Assembly (NCBI GenBank): GCA_002715985.1
Contig: PBAO01000014.1
Coordinates: 62,362 to 126,361, forward strand
DNA: 64,000 nt
Direction: 5' to 3'
Source: Lysobacterales bacterium
GTDB lineage: Bacteria; Pseudomonadota; Gammaproteobacteria; Nevskiales; Salinisphaeraceae
The notes under the pieces are model-generated. The model worked only from the letters and a program-made list of their open reading frames with translations. It was not told the DNA's origin and did not search any database. Position numbers and translations under genes: made by a program. Position 1 is the stretch's first letter, and every line of letters starts with the position of its first letter. Shown piece after piece: positions 1 through 10,446 of the stretch.

Positions 1-1
1 G

Positions 2-307
2 GGCGGTTCGATCCGTGCGCTGGAATACGGTATTTCACCCGTGATGGCCGCGGTGATGGGCATGATCACCGGTATCGGTGGCGGTATCATGCGCGATGTG
101 CTGATCGCGCGCATGCCGATGGTTCTGGCGCCGACTGAGCTTTATGCGACGCCGGCATTGCTGGGTTCCACGATCGCCGTGATCGGCGTGACATTCGGTT
201 GGCCGTTTGTGCCGACCACCGTCTGTGGCGCGCTATCTTGTTTTTTTGTTCGCTACATGGCGATGCGGCATGGCTGGTGTTTGCCATTGCCCCGCGGTGC
301 GCGATAA
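2..307 (+). CDS. TRIC-type/UPF0126 (YicG-like) membrane protein, C-terminal part (truncated by window start)
   Basis: Open frame from base 2: GGSIRALEYGISPVMAAVMGMITGIGGGIMRDVL; GIGGGxxRD motif typical of the family. Confidence 0.75.
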   Translation, partial: GGSIRALEYGISPVMAAVMGMITGIGGGIMRDVLIARMPMVLAPTELYATPALLGSTIAVIGVTFGWPFVPTTVCGALSCFFVRYMAMRHGWCLPLPRGAR

Positions 308-606
308 GCCGTCGCCGTGAATACGCGGTGACTCAGCCCGAATGATCGACGAGTTGCTTGCGCAACCGGCCGATATGGAGCCGGGCGTTCGGGGTCGGTT
401 GCGGCTTCCTGCCGGGCGCGCGGAAACCTCATCGGTGCCGCATTCGGCAAGTGCCCGTATGGCAAGGCCTTATCAAGGTATCGGCAGCAATACCGAGCCC
501 AGGGCTGCGGTGGGCCGGTCTCAGGACGTGCCCCGCGTGCTCGCCGCCCACTCGGGCTGAGCGAGCCGGCGCTTCTGTGTGCCGGCTGTTCGTTGCGCTT
601 GTTGCG

Positions 607-1893
607 TCAGCCCGTTGTCGCGGCATGGACCTCCGACTCGTGTAGGGCGATACGTTTACGCAGCAGATCGATATGCATGCGGGCGTTGTAGGCATAGCCG
701 CGGTAGGGGAGTGGCAGTTTCAGTGCGGCAATGTGTCGATCCAGTTCGACGAGCTCGGCCTTGAGCTTTCGGAGCGTGTCCGGATCGTCGGTGGCATCGG
801 CTTCGTTGTCGATTTCCCGAATCCGCGCGTAGTGGCGGAACACGCGGTTGCGGATACTCCATTGATACAGGCCCGGCAACGCGCGCAGGAGCGGCAGCAC
901 GAGAAAGACGATCGGCAGCAGCAGTATCGCGAAGCGGCTGATTTGTGCGGTGACCCAATACGGCACGAAACCGTTCAATGGGCTTGGCCCCTCGGCAATC
1001 AGGTCGCGAGCGTAGGCGTTCTGAGGCAGCGAGGTGTTGTCCATCGTGGGAAACTTGTCTTTCGGGGTGATGATGTCACCGGCTGCGTGGACGCGGCGCG
1101 CGGCTTCGACCAGACGATCGACGATGGCCGGGTGAAGATCGGGCTGGCCGACAATGCGGGCGACAAGGCCGAGCAGGGTGACTGGCTTCGGCGGTAGCGG
1201 GGGGTTGAGTCCGAAAGCGCCGGACGGGATATCCACGCGTATGGATTGCGGCATGCGCCGTGACAGAGCCACGGTATGGTCGAGCTGGAGCAGGGCGGTG
1301 TCGGGATCGGCGAGCACGGTCGATAGATAGGGGGCGGCCAGTGGCGCCACGAACAGCGCGATATCCACGCGGCCATCGGCCAGAGCCCGGGCCGCTTCGG
1401 CATCGCCCAGCGGTAGCAGTGTGTTGCTCTTGTCGCCCAAACCGGCGGCTTTGAAGAAAGAGGTTGCCGCGGCCCGCGTCCCCGAGCCGGGCTCCCCGGC
1501 CGCGATACGCAGACCCGACCAGCGCGCCGGATTGGCGGCCACGCCGGCGCCTTCTGTCTGATGGGCAAAGATGAGAAACGGCTCGGTGAATACCGCGCCG
1601 AGTGTTTCGATATCGCGATCCAGCGTGATGCCGCCTTGCAGTAGCCCGGCATCGGCCCGGCCGTTGGCGAGCAGGCGCGCGTTTTCGGCCGAGCCGGCAG
1701 TGGGGATGAGCTTCAGATCAATGTCGTCCTCGGCGAGAATATCGCGATACTGCTCGGCGATCTGCCAGTAGCCGCCGTCTTGAATACCGGCAGCAAAGCG
1801 CACGCTGGAAGGTGGAATGATGCCGCGGCTGAGCCACCACAGGGCGAATGCCGTGATCAACACGGCCAGAACTGTGGCTAGAATCCGAAACAT
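607..1893 (-). CDS. TAXI-family TRAP transporter solute-binding protein with C-terminal membrane segment
   Basis: ORF 607..1911 with likely start MFRILATVL at 1893 behind a GGGGAAACG RBS; FAAGIQDGGYWQIAEQYRDIL and SGLRIAAGEPGSGTR motifs; hydrophobic C-terminal stretch. Confidence 0.8.
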   Translation of the reverse strand: MFRILATVLAVLITAFALWWLSRGIIPPSSVRFAAGIQDGGYWQIAEQYRDILAEDDIDLKLIPTAGSAENARLLANGRADAGLLQGGITLDRDIETLGAVFTEPFLIFAHQTEGAGVAANPARWSGLRIAAGEPGSGTRAAATSFFKAAGLGDKSNTLLPLGDAEAARALADGRVDIALFVAPLAAPYLSTVLADPDTALLQLDHTVALSRRMPQSIRVDIPSGAFGLNPPLPPKPVTLLGLVARIVGQPDLHPAIVDRLVEAARRVHAAGDIITPKDKFPTMDNTSLPQNAYARDLIAEGPSPLNGFVPYWVTAQISRFAILLLPIVFLVLPLLRALPGLYQWSIRNRVFRHYARIREIDNEADATDDPDTLRKLKAELVELDRHIAALKLPLPYRGYAYNARMHIDLLRKRIALHESEVHAATTG

Positions 1894-2168
1894 CGTTTCC
1901 CCTTGAAGCATCCCCAGCCCGCATCAGACCGTGATCGACAGGGCTTTGCAAGTCGCTGATTCTCGGATTGATCGCTTGCATCACGATTTCTTTCGGCGGC
2001 CGGGCCGGGGGTGTGGATGTGTTGTTTCGGGCAGAGCAACACGCACACGACGGTCTGTCGGGTGTGCGGCTTTCGGTCTATGGCCGCCGAGAGACAGCGC
2101 GGCCGCGTTCGGGGCTAACGGGCGCAATCGGTGTTGTCGTATCGTGAGCGGGCTGATGGTTCACGAGG

Positions 2169-2567
2169 GTGACGGTGCGGAAACAGACGTTGGGCCTGGC
2201 GGCGGTCTTATGCGCGATGCTGGTGATTGCCGGTTGCGCGGCCGGGCCGCGCTCCGGCGGTGCCGGTGCGATCTATCAGACCGGCCAAGCCACGTATTAC
2301 GCGGACAAGTTTCGGGGGCGTCGAACAGCCAGCGGCGAGCGTTATCGGCCGTCGCAATTGACGGCCGCCCACCGAGCGTTGCCCTTCGGCAGTCGGGTTC
2401 GCGTGACGAACCGCAACAACGGGCGTTCGGTGACGGTGCGTATCAACGACCGCGGGCCGTATGTCGATGGGCGAATCATCGATCTGTCGAGCACGGCCGC
2501 TCGTCGATTGCGCATGAAGCGCGCCGGCGTGGTGCCGGTCACGCTACGGCTTGTTTCGGCTGACTGA
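2169..2567 (+). CDS. RlpA-like double-psi beta-barrel lipoprotein
   Basis: GTG start; lipobox LVIAGCA; GQATYYADKFRGRRTASGERY, NNGRSVTVRINDRGPYVDGRIIDLSSTAA. Confidence 0.88.
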   Translation: MTVRKQTLGLAAVLCAMLVIAGCAAGPRSGGAGAIYQTGQATYYADKFRGRRTASGERYRPSQLTAAHRALPFGSRVRVTNRNNGRSVTVRINDRGPYVDGRIIDLSSTAARRLRMKRAGVVPVTLRLVSAD

Positions 2568-2923
2568 TCGCGCCCGGGCCTGGCGAGCGGCATCGCTTGT
2601 CCGAGATGCGCCGTGCCGGACAGTGCCGGCATTCGATCATGTGCTCGTCGTACCGAATGGCAGGCCGCGGGGCAGTTCACCGGTCGGCCGGCCGCCGATG
2701 CCAGTGGCCTGACGCTTTGCCCGCCGGGCGTGTCAGAGGGCGGTGTCGATGCTTTTCACGGCCTGTGGCTGTGATGGGCGCGGCATGCTCGCGAGGTTTG
2801 AGTCGGGCCGGTGGCCTATCGGCATGTTGTGATCGTCATCGCCGGGCGCTGACCGAATACGGCATATTGATGCCCTAGGTATTCTCAGCGCTCATCGCGG
2901 CGCTGACCCAGGAGGGGTCGTCG

Positions 2924-4432
2924 ATGACCGATTTGAAGGCGCAGACGCGCCAAGCGCTTTACGAGCGGGCACAGGCGCTGGATGTGCCCGGACGTTCGGC
3001 CATGAGCAAGGACGAACTCGTGGCTGTTCTGGCCGGCCGCGCTGGCGAGCCGGATCCGCCCGACGATTCGGTGCCCCGGGTCGGCTCGCGCGTGGCGGCG
3101 TTTCGGCATCTGGCCGAGCAGGTCGCTCGCGGCGAGTTCGTGCTGCGGCCCCGTGTACTGACCGGCTACGATCGGCGACAGCATGTCCGCCAATGTCTGC
3201 GAGAGGATCACACGACGCGGATCGCTGCCGATGCCGACGATGCCACGGTAAAGTTCAATACGTTGGCGGATTCGCTGTTTTCGTTCTTCCGCGGCACGGC
3301 TTTGCTGTTCTATCGGGATATGGCCGGCGACGATGCATGGATGCCCACGGTGTTGGCACTGGGCGATGTACACCCGGAAAACTTCGGCGTGATGCCGAAT
3401 ATGAACAATGTGCCGATCTTCAGCGTGAACGACTTCGACGAAGCCTACTATGCTCCGTTCACCTGGGACATCAAGCGCGGGGCCACCGGGTTCATGATCG
3501 CGGCCGCCACCGAAGGCGAGCTCTCGGCCAAGCACCAGCGCAAGGTGGTCAAGCACTTCGTGAAAGGCTACGTCGAGGACATGAAGCGTCTGGCGCGCGA
3601 GGGCACCGAGCGGGATGAGGAAATGCGCCTGGACAATGCCCCAAAGCTGATTCGCAAGCTGATCGAGGGCGCCCGGGAAAGCCGGGCCGAGTGGCTGGTC
3701 GAGGATTATCTCAACGAATCGAAGACCGGTTTCCGAGCCACCGACGAACTGGTGCCGATCACTGCCCGGCGCGATGAGTTTCAGGCCATCACCGACCGGC
3801 TGATCAAGGACAACGACATCACCGTGCCGGCGCGTGCCAAGGGCATGCGGGTCAAGGATGTGGCGCTGCGGCGTGGGCAGGGCACGGCCTCGCTGGGGCT
3901 GAACCGCTATTACGTGCTCATCGAAGGCCCACAGGCCGACGGTAGCGATGATCTGATTCTTGAATACAAGCAGGCGCGTCATTCCGCGCTGTCGGGCCTG
4001 GTGCCGCCGTCATCCTATGAAAAGAACACGCGCGGGGCACGCATCAGCCATGCACAGGCCGTCCATCTGGTGCGCGGCGATCGGTTCTATGGCCATATCG
4101 ATTTCGAGGGCCTGAGTTACATGACGCGCGAGCGTGCCCCCTATCGCGACGATATCGATCTGGACGATCTGTCCAAGAGCCAGTGGAAGACCTATGCCGG
4201 CATCTGTGGCCGCGTGCTGGCGCGTGTGCATGCCCTGTCCGATGAATCCGGCAACATCACCCGCGATATCGAGCCCGATATTGTCCAGGCGATGGGCCCG
4301 CCCGAGCTTTTCATCGCCGACATGGTCGAGTTTGCCGAAGAAGCGGGCGCCCGTGTGCGGCGCGACCACGCCCTGTTTCAGGCAGACCACGCCCTCGGCG
4401 CCTTCTCCCGGCTTGATATCGTCCACGTGTGA
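2924..4432 (+). CDS. DUF2252 domain-containing protein
   Basis: 502 aa ORF with FFRGTALLFYRDMAG, GDVHPENFGVM, NDFDEAYYAPFTWDIKR; RBS AGGAGG upstream. Confidence 0.88.
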   Translation: MTDLKAQTRQALYERAQALDVPGRSAMSKDELVAVLAGRAGEPDPPDDSVPRVGSRVAAFRHLAEQVARGEFVLRPRVLTGYDRRQHVRQCLREDHTTRIAADADDATVKFNTLADSLFSFFRGTALLFYRDMAGDDAWMPTVLALGDVHPENFGVMPNMNNVPIFSVNDFDEAYYAPFTWDIKRGATGFMIAAATEGELSAKHQRKVVKHFVKGYVEDMKRLAREGTERDEEMRLDNAPKLIRKLIEGARESRAEWLVEDYLNESKTGFRATDELVPITARRDEFQAITDRLIKDNDITVPARAKGMRVKDVALRRGQGTASLGLNRYYVLIEGPQADGSDDLILEYKQARHSALSGLVPPSSYEKNTRGARISHAQAVHLVRGDRFYGHIDFEGLSYMTRERAPYRDDIDLDDLSKSQWKTYAGICGRVLARVHALSDESGNITRDIEPDIVQAMGPPELFIADMVEFAEEAGARVRRDHALFQADHALGAFSRLDIVHV

Positions 4433-4448
4433 TCGTGACGGCTCGGCC

Positions 4449-4865
4449 ATGACATCGACGCAGCGCCTGGCGCTGGCGTTCGTGTTCGCGTGGTTCTTCT
4501 TGGGCGGTATCGCGCATTTCGTGGCCACCGAGCTCGAGATGACGATCATGCCCGACTGGCTGCCGGCGCATCGTGCGCTGGTGCTGGCCAGTGGCGCGTT
4601 CGAGCTGCTCGGCGCGGCCGGGCTGCTGTGGCGCCGTACACGGGGCTGGGCCGGCTGGGGATTGATCGCACTCACCGTGGCTGTCACGCCGGCCAATATC
4701 GATATGCTGCTGCACGCCCAGACCTTTCCGGGCATTCCGTACTGGGCGCTGGTGTTGCGTCTGCCGTTGCAGCTGGCGCTGATCGTCTGTATCGCGTGGG
4801 CCACGCAGTGCTCGTGCCGCGGCCGGGGCCCGATGGGCAGGCCGCGCGGCGCGTCGCAGCGCTGA
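4449..4865 (+). CDS. DoxX-like small integral membrane protein
   Basis: MTSTQRLALAFVFAWFFLGGIAHF...PDWLPAHRALVLASGAFELLGAAGLL; four hydrophobic segments. Confidence 0.7.
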   Translation: MTSTQRLALAFVFAWFFLGGIAHFVATELEMTIMPDWLPAHRALVLASGAFELLGAAGLLWRRTRGWAGWGLIALTVAVTPANIDMLLHAQTFPGIPYWALVLRLPLQLALIVCIAWATQCSCRGRGPMGRPRGASQR

Positions 4866-5305
4866 TGCCGCAAGCCGGGCCAGGCCACGCAAGCGCCGGG
4901 CAGGCACGGTGGCGCCATGACGCTTTGCACTGCCAGCCGATGCTCCGGGGCTATGCCGCCGCCGGCGTGGCTCCGGGCCAGCGAGCCACAGGCCGGTGAC
5001 GGCCGGCGGTGCTTGGCAGCGTGTCGCTGCCGTCGTTTCATCAGGGTGTGTGGCCTCAGGGCGGCCGCGCGATACGCGTTTGATCTTCGGGCCGATTGCC
5101 CGGCGAGCCCATGAAGCCCACCCCTGCAGCGCCCCGTCACGGCTTCACGCTGTCGAAGCGGTGGGCGGCATGCGGGGCCGACCGGGGCAACGAAGGCTCC
5201 CGCCGACGAGCCGGGCCTGGCGGATACGAAAAAAATGCGCACTTCGTTCGTGTCGGCGCGCGCAAGGCCCTACCATACCCGGGTTACCCGCACAGCCATG
5301 CCTCC

Positions 5306-6502
5306 ATGACCGTACAACCTGCAAAAACCATGTCGGCCGTTCAGTTGATGGGACACGGCGGGCTCGATCAGCTGGTCTATCGCGACGATGTGCCGGTGCC
5401 GACACCGGGCACGGGGCAGGTGCTCGTGGAAGTGAGCGCGACCGCGAAAAACAACACCGATCGCAAGGCCCGCGAAGGGCTGTATCCCACCAAGGACAAG
5501 ACGGATACCACCTCGTTTGCCATCGGCGGCACGCCGAGCCTCACGTTTCCGCGAATACAGGGCGCGGACATCGTGGGTCGTATCGTGGCCTGTGGCCAGG
5601 GGGTTGCACCCGAGCGGGTCGGTGAGCGCGGTCTGGTGGATTTCAATATCTATGCCGGTGAGCGCGACGATATCAATCTCTTGCCGGATTACTACGGCCA
5701 CGGGGCGGACGGTGGCTTTGCCGAGTATGTGGTCGTCCCGGCGGCCCAGTTTCACGAGATTGCCAACACCGATCTGGCCGATGCCGAGCTCGCGGCGCTT
5801 GGCATGTGCTCGTACCAGACGGCCTATCACATGATGACGAGTGCCAATATCGTCGCCGGTGAGCGGGTGCTGGTGACCGGGGCCAGCGGCGGTGTCGGCA
5901 CCGCCCTCATCCAGCTCTGTCGGATCGTCGGGGCCGTGCCGTATGCCTTGTCGACGGCCGACAAGGCCGAGGCGCTGTTGGCACTGGGTGCGGCCCATGT
6001 CTTTGATCGCCACGACACCACGGATTTCGTTTCACAGGTGCGCCAGGCCACCGGCGGCGCGCCGATCGATGCGGTGATGGATCTGGTCGGCGGGGCGTCC
6101 ACACCGCGCTTCATCGAAGCCATGACCTTCGATATGTCACAGCGTGCGACCTATCCACGCCTGTCGATCGCCGGGGCTTCGGAAAACAATGTCTCCGAGC
6201 TGCTCTGGACTGTGATCTATCTCTATCAGGTACAGATATTCGGTGTGTCGCACGGCACGCCGAATGAGGCCCGCCAGCTCGTGACCTGGATTCGTGACGG
6301 TCGGCTCAAGCCAGTACTCCACGGGGCGTTTCGTCTGTCCGAGCTGCACGCCTGCGAGCGATATTTCGTCAGCCGTGGCAGCGCATATCTGGGCAAGATC
6401 GTGGTGGTGCCGGACCGCCAGTGGGCTGCGCACGGCGCGCCTTTTGCAATCGATATTCCGGATGGATTGTCCGCCTCAGACACCACAGGGGCCACCCCAT
6501 GA
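5306..6502 (+). CDS. Zinc-type alcohol dehydrogenase / quinone oxidoreductase family protein
   Basis: MDR fold; VLVTGASGGVGTALIQLCRIVG nucleotide-binding motif; internal start at 5306 preferred over ORF start 5096. Confidence 0.8.
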   Translation: MTVQPAKTMSAVQLMGHGGLDQLVYRDDVPVPTPGTGQVLVEVSATAKNNTDRKAREGLYPTKDKTDTTSFAIGGTPSLTFPRIQGADIVGRIVACGQGVAPERVGERGLVDFNIYAGERDDINLLPDYYGHGADGGFAEYVVVPAAQFHEIANTDLADAELAALGMCSYQTAYHMMTSANIVAGERVLVTGASGGVGTALIQLCRIVGAVPYALSTADKAEALLALGAAHVFDRHDTTDFVSQVRQATGGAPIDAVMDLVGGASTPRFIEAMTFDMSQRATYPRLSIAGASENNVSELLWTVIYLYQVQIFGVSHGTPNEARQLVTWIRDGRLKPVLHGAFRLSELHACERYFVSRGSAYLGKIVVVPDRQWAAHGAPFAIDIPDGLSASDTTGATP

Positions 6503-7539
6503 CCCGACAATACGCCTTGCGCGTGATGGATACCCATGCCGGGGGTGATGTCTCGCGCATCGTTCTGGGCGGCGTCAAAGCCTTGCCCGGCGCCAATGTA
6601 CGCGAGCAGATGGTGTATCTGCGCGATCATGCCGACGGCCTGCGCCGGCTGCTGCTCGAAGAGCCCAACGGTATTCCCGAAATGTCGGTCGATCTGATCG
6701 TGCCGGCCAGCCAGCCGGAGGCCGTGGCCGGCTATGTGATCATGGAGGTGATGGGGTATCCCATCTATTCGGGCTCGAACACGCTGTGTACCGCCACCGC
6801 GGTGCTCGAAGCCGGCCTGGTGGACAAGCGGGAGGGCGAGCAACGTTTCGTGCTCGAGGCCCCGGCCGGCCGGGTCGAGGTCAGTGCCGTCGTCGAAGAC
6901 GATGTCGTGCGCTCGGTGACCTGCGAAGGGCTGCCCAGCTATATCGATACCGTGGATGCCTGCGTCGATGTCCCCGGCGTGGGCCGGGTGATGTATCACG
7001 TGGCCTACAGCGGTGGTTTTTATGCGCTGGTCGATGCCCAGGCGCTGGGTTTTTCGCTCGTGGCCGCCGAGGAGCGACAGCTTGCCGAGACAGCCCATGC
7101 CATTGTGGAGGCGATTCGACGGACACACGCGTTCGTGCACGACACGCTGGGTGATGTCGGCCCTCTGCCATTCCTGCACTTCATGGGGCCGGTGGAAACG
7201 CTGGCGCCCGGCTATCATCGCGCCCGCTCGGCGACCTATGTGCATCCGGGCGTGATCTGTCGCAGTACCACGGGCACCGGCACCTCCGCGCGTCTGGCGC
7301 TCATGAATCATCAGGGACTGATCGAGCCGGGCGATCGTCTGGAGACCGAATCCCTGCGCCATACGCGCTTCATCGGCGAGTTCGTGGCCCGGGAAACGAT
7401 GGGCACACGTCAGGTGGTCAAGAACACGATCACCGGGCGGGCGTATGTCATCGCCGAGACCACGCTCATCGCCAATGCCGACGACCCCATGATCGAGCAC
7501 CTGTGCCTGGATCATGTGATCGAGCCGCGCAGGCGCTAG
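6499..7539 (+). CDS. Proline racemase family protein, probable trans-3-hydroxy-L-proline dehydratase type
   Basis: ATGA overlap with upstream gene; active-site regions SGSNTLCTATAVLE (Ser) and STTGTGTSARLALMNHQG (Thr) instead of the Cys/Cys racemase pair. Confidence 0.8.
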   Translation: MTRQYALRVMDTHAGGDVSRIVLGGVKALPGANVREQMVYLRDHADGLRRLLLEEPNGIPEMSVDLIVPASQPEAVAGYVIMEVMGYPIYSGSNTLCTATAVLEAGLVDKREGEQRFVLEAPAGRVEVSAVVEDDVVRSVTCEGLPSYIDTVDACVDVPGVGRVMYHVAYSGGFYALVDAQALGFSLVAAEERQLAETAHAIVEAIRRTHAFVHDTLGDVGPLPFLHFMGPVETLAPGYHRARSATYVHPGVICRSTTGTGTSARLALMNHQGLIEPGDRLETESLRHTRFIGEFVARETMGTRQVVKNTITGRAYVIAETTLIANADDPMIEHLCLDHVIEPRRR

Positions 7540-7585
7540 TCTGGCGCCATATCTCGGTCGTCGAGCAGAGTCGAAAAGGTAAGCC

Positions 7586-8827
7586 ATGCGTGAACAAGAC
7601 AGCGATGTGATCATTGTCGGCGGCGGGGCCGGCGGGGCTGAACTGGCCGTGCGCCTGGCGCGTGCCGGCTGTGCCCGCGTACGGCTGATCGACCAGGCGG
7701 CCACGCATGTCTGGAAGCCGCGCCTGCACGAGTTGGCCGCCGGGGCGGCCCGCGGTGAGCTGGGCGAGATCCGTTATCGCGATCTCGCCGAGCGCTGGGG
7801 GTTCGTCTTCGAACAGGCCGCCCTTGGTGCGATCGATCCGCAGGAAAAAACCATCACGCTCGCCGCCGGCGACGCCCAGCAGCAGCGTGCCTACCGCGTG
7901 CTCGTGCTGGCGCTCGGCGGCACAACGCCCGATCTGGGCGTGGACGGCGTGACCGAGCACGCGTTCATGCTCGATCGTGCGCCGGACGCCGAGGCGTTGT
8001 ACAAGCGATTCACCCAGGCATTGGACGAGGCGGCCGTCCAGACGCCGCCCCGCCCGGCACGTGTCGTGATTGTCGGCACCGGGCTGACCGGCGTCGAGCT
8101 GGCCAGCTATCTGGCCAGCCACGCGCATGTGGTGGCCAGAGCCGATACAACGCACGCCCAGACGCTGGCGATCCATCTGGTCGAGGCCAGTGCCACGTTC
8201 ATGCCCGGCTTCGACGATGCGCCCACCCGGCGCGGCGTGCGTACGCGGCTGGAGGCGCTGGGTGTCACCGTTCATACCGGCCAGACCATTGCCCGGGTCG
8301 AGGCCGACGGTGTGGTCACCGAGCAGGGCACGCGTCTGGACAGCGATATGACGGTATGGGCTACCGGGCGCGTCGGCCCGCCGCTGGCCGTGCACGACGA
8401 ACGGCTGCCCGCGAACGACAAGCAGCAGTGGCGGGTCGGCAAGACGCTGCAGAGCGTGGCGCACGCCGATATCTTCGCGCTGGGCGATTGTTGTGCGCTC
8501 GAGGATTCGCCCTGGCCGGCCACGGCTCAAGTCGCCAGCCAGCAGGCCGAGCATCTGTCGGCCCAGATCATGGCCTACCTCGACGGCGATACGCCGGCAG
8601 CGTTCGTGTTCCGGGACAAGGGCGTGCTCATGTCGTTCGGTGCCGGTGGCGATCTGGGGCTCGTACGCGGGCCGCGTGGAGATACCCTGCGTATTCACGG
8701 GCATGTCTCGCATGCCGCGTATCGCGCTCTGGAACGCCAGCATCAATGGGTGCTGTTGGGGACGCGGGCCACCGTCGAAGGCGCGGCCGGCGATTTCTTC
8801 GATACGCTGCGTGCCCGATACGTCTGA
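7586..8827 (+). CDS. Type II NADH dehydrogenase-like FAD-dependent oxidoreductase
   Basis: GGGAGGAELAVRLAR FAD motif, VVIVGTGLTGVELASYL NAD motif, IFALGDCCALE. Confidence 0.85.
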   Translation: MREQDSDVIIVGGGAGGAELAVRLARAGCARVRLIDQAATHVWKPRLHELAAGAARGELGEIRYRDLAERWGFVFEQAALGAIDPQEKTITLAAGDAQQQRAYRVLVLALGGTTPDLGVDGVTEHAFMLDRAPDAEALYKRFTQALDEAAVQTPPRPARVVIVGTGLTGVELASYLASHAHVVARADTTHAQTLAIHLVEASATFMPGFDDAPTRRGVRTRLEALGVTVHTGQTIARVEADGVVTEQGTRLDSDMTVWATGRVGPPLAVHDERLPANDKQQWRVGKTLQSVAHADIFALGDCCALEDSPWPATAQVASQQAEHLSAQIMAYLDGDTPAAFVFRDKGVLMSFGAGGDLGLVRGPRGDTLRIHGHVSHAAYRALERQHQWVLLGTRATVEGAAGDFFDTLRARYV

Positions 8828-8918
8828 TCATCGCCGGGTCTTTGCGACAGAGGCCGGCGACCCATGCCGCAGAATTCGCTAACCTGTCGCGTCCTTTTTC
8901 CATCACGCCTCGTTTTCT

Positions 8919-9242
8919 ATGAGTGATAACCGACTCACACCGGCGTTTCGGGCCCGGGCCGATACGCTCATCGATGTACTGAACCGCCAGGCCAATGAGG
9001 TGCCCACCGGGCAGGTCAGTGCTTCGGCCATGTATGCCACGGCGCGTTTCAATGCCTTTCAGGTCGTCGCCACCGTCGAAGACCGCGAACAGCTGGCCGC
9101 GGAACGCGAAAACGCAGTGAACTATTTCACTTCGCAATACCGCAAGATGTTCGAGGATCATCTGGATGAGTGCATGAAGCACTTCGAGCGCTATACCGGC
9201 GGCGACGGCCCCGCCGACGGCCCGACCGACGACAGCGACTGA
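8919..9242 (+). CDS. DUF3144 domain-containing protein
   Basis: ADTLIDVLNRQ...VSASAMYATARFNAFQVV...AVNYFTSQYRKMFEDHLDECM. Confidence 0.75.
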   Translation: MSDNRLTPAFRARADTLIDVLNRQANEVPTGQVSASAMYATARFNAFQVVATVEDREQLAAERENAVNYFTSQYRKMFEDHLDECMKHFERYTGGDGPADGPTDDSD

Positions 9243-9246
9243 CGCA

Positions 9247-10284
9247 GTGGCCGCCGAAACAGGCCCCGCGCCGGCCAGCGGCTCGTTATTTCCCGATACC
9301 GAACCTGCGCCGCCGCCGGAAACCGTGGGCGCTGCACACCAGGACGAAACCACCCATGCACTGGCAGCGCGCCTGCCGGCCAGCGTGCGGCTGGGTACCT
9401 CTTCCTGGAACTTTCCGGGTTGGCAGGGTCTGGTCTGGGACGCACGCTACACAGACAAGATGCTCTCGCAAAAAGGCATTTCTGCATATGCCCGGCACCC
9501 ACTGTTTCGGGCGGTCAGCCTGGATCGTGCGTTTTATCAACCGTTAACGACCGACCAGTATCGCGCCTACGCCGAGGCCGTACCGGCGGATTTTCGGTAC
9601 GTGGTCAAGGCCCCGGCACAGGTAACGGACAGCCTGATTCGGGGCACGGGCGGCAAGGGCCGGGCGATCAACCCCGATTTTCTGAGCCCGGACAAGGCAT
9701 CGAGCCTGTGCGCAGAGCCGGCGGCTGCAGGTCTGGGCACACGCCTGGGCGCACTGGTCTTTCAGTTCAGCCCGCTCGTGCGTGATGCGATCGCCCGGAT
9801 TGATGCGACGATCGATCGCCTGCATGCCTTGTTGACCGCGGTTGCGCGTGTGCGCGAGCACGTACCGGATGCGGTGCTGGCGGTCGAGGTGCGTGACCGC
9901 GAATGGCTGGGCCCGCGGTTCATCGCTGCCCTGGCCGATGCAGGCGCGACGTATTGTCTGGGGCTGCATCCGCGCCTGCCACCGATCGACGAGCAGTTGC
10001 CGATCCTGCGTCGTCTATGGCCCGGGCCGTTCGTCTGCCGCTGGAATCTGAACATCAAGCACGGCGTGCACGGCTATGAGCAAGCCCGCGCCGACTATGC
10101 CCCGTTCGACCGGCTGGTGGATGCTGACCCGGCGACCCGCGAGCAGATCGCGCGGGTCGCCGCGGGCACGGCACAGGCCGGGCAGCCGGTATTCGTGACC
10201 ATCAACAACAAGGCCGAGGGCAGCGCGCCGCGCTCGGTGCACGCGTTGGCCGAACGAGTCGTTGCCCGGCAAGCCCGAGGCTAG
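9247..10284 (+). CDS. DUF72 (YecE-like) domain-containing protein
   Basis: RLGTSSWNFPGWQGLVW, FRYVVKAPAQVT, VFVTINNKAEGSAPRSVHAL. Confidence 0.88.
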   Translation: MAAETGPAPASGSLFPDTEPAPPPETVGAAHQDETTHALAARLPASVRLGTSSWNFPGWQGLVWDARYTDKMLSQKGISAYARHPLFRAVSLDRAFYQPLTTDQYRAYAEAVPADFRYVVKAPAQVTDSLIRGTGGKGRAINPDFLSPDKASSLCAEPAAAGLGTRLGALVFQFSPLVRDAIARIDATIDRLHALLTAVARVREHVPDAVLAVEVRDREWLGPRFIAALADAGATYCLGLHPRLPPIDEQLPILRRLWPGPFVCRWNLNIKHGVHGYEQARADYAPFDRLVDADPATREQIARVAAGTAQAGQPVFVTINNKAEGSAPRSVHALAERVVARQARG

Positions 10285-10402
10285 CGCCCGGCGTCATCGC
10301 AGGGTCATATCAGGCTGTCAGGTTGCGGTGTCGATGGGCCGCTGGGGCTGTTTCGAGGTTATTGGCAGAGCCTATCGAAGCCATCGGTTATCAGTTGTGA
10401 GC

Positions 10403-10426
10403 TAATCTTGACTGATTCAAGTTAAT
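10403..10426. promoter_or_regulatory. Putative FurA/PerR-type operator upstream of the fur-katG operon
   Basis: Imperfect palindrome TAATCTTGA-CTGA-TTCAAGTTA, 20-40 bp upstream of the regulator start. Confidence 0.55.
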
Positions 10427-10446
10427 GCCCAATCATCGGCCTTGCG

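Noticed and set aside
607-1893. Missing TRAP permease next to the TAXI binding protein as evidence of gene loss
   Set aside because: Orphan TAXI proteins with a C-terminal membrane segment are common, so absence of an adjacent permease is not notable.
6226-7704. 492-aa minus-strand ORF across the MDR/proline-racemase genes (also 2885..3982, 7466..8746, 39747..41087)
   Set aside because: Antisense to well-supported genes; no motifs.
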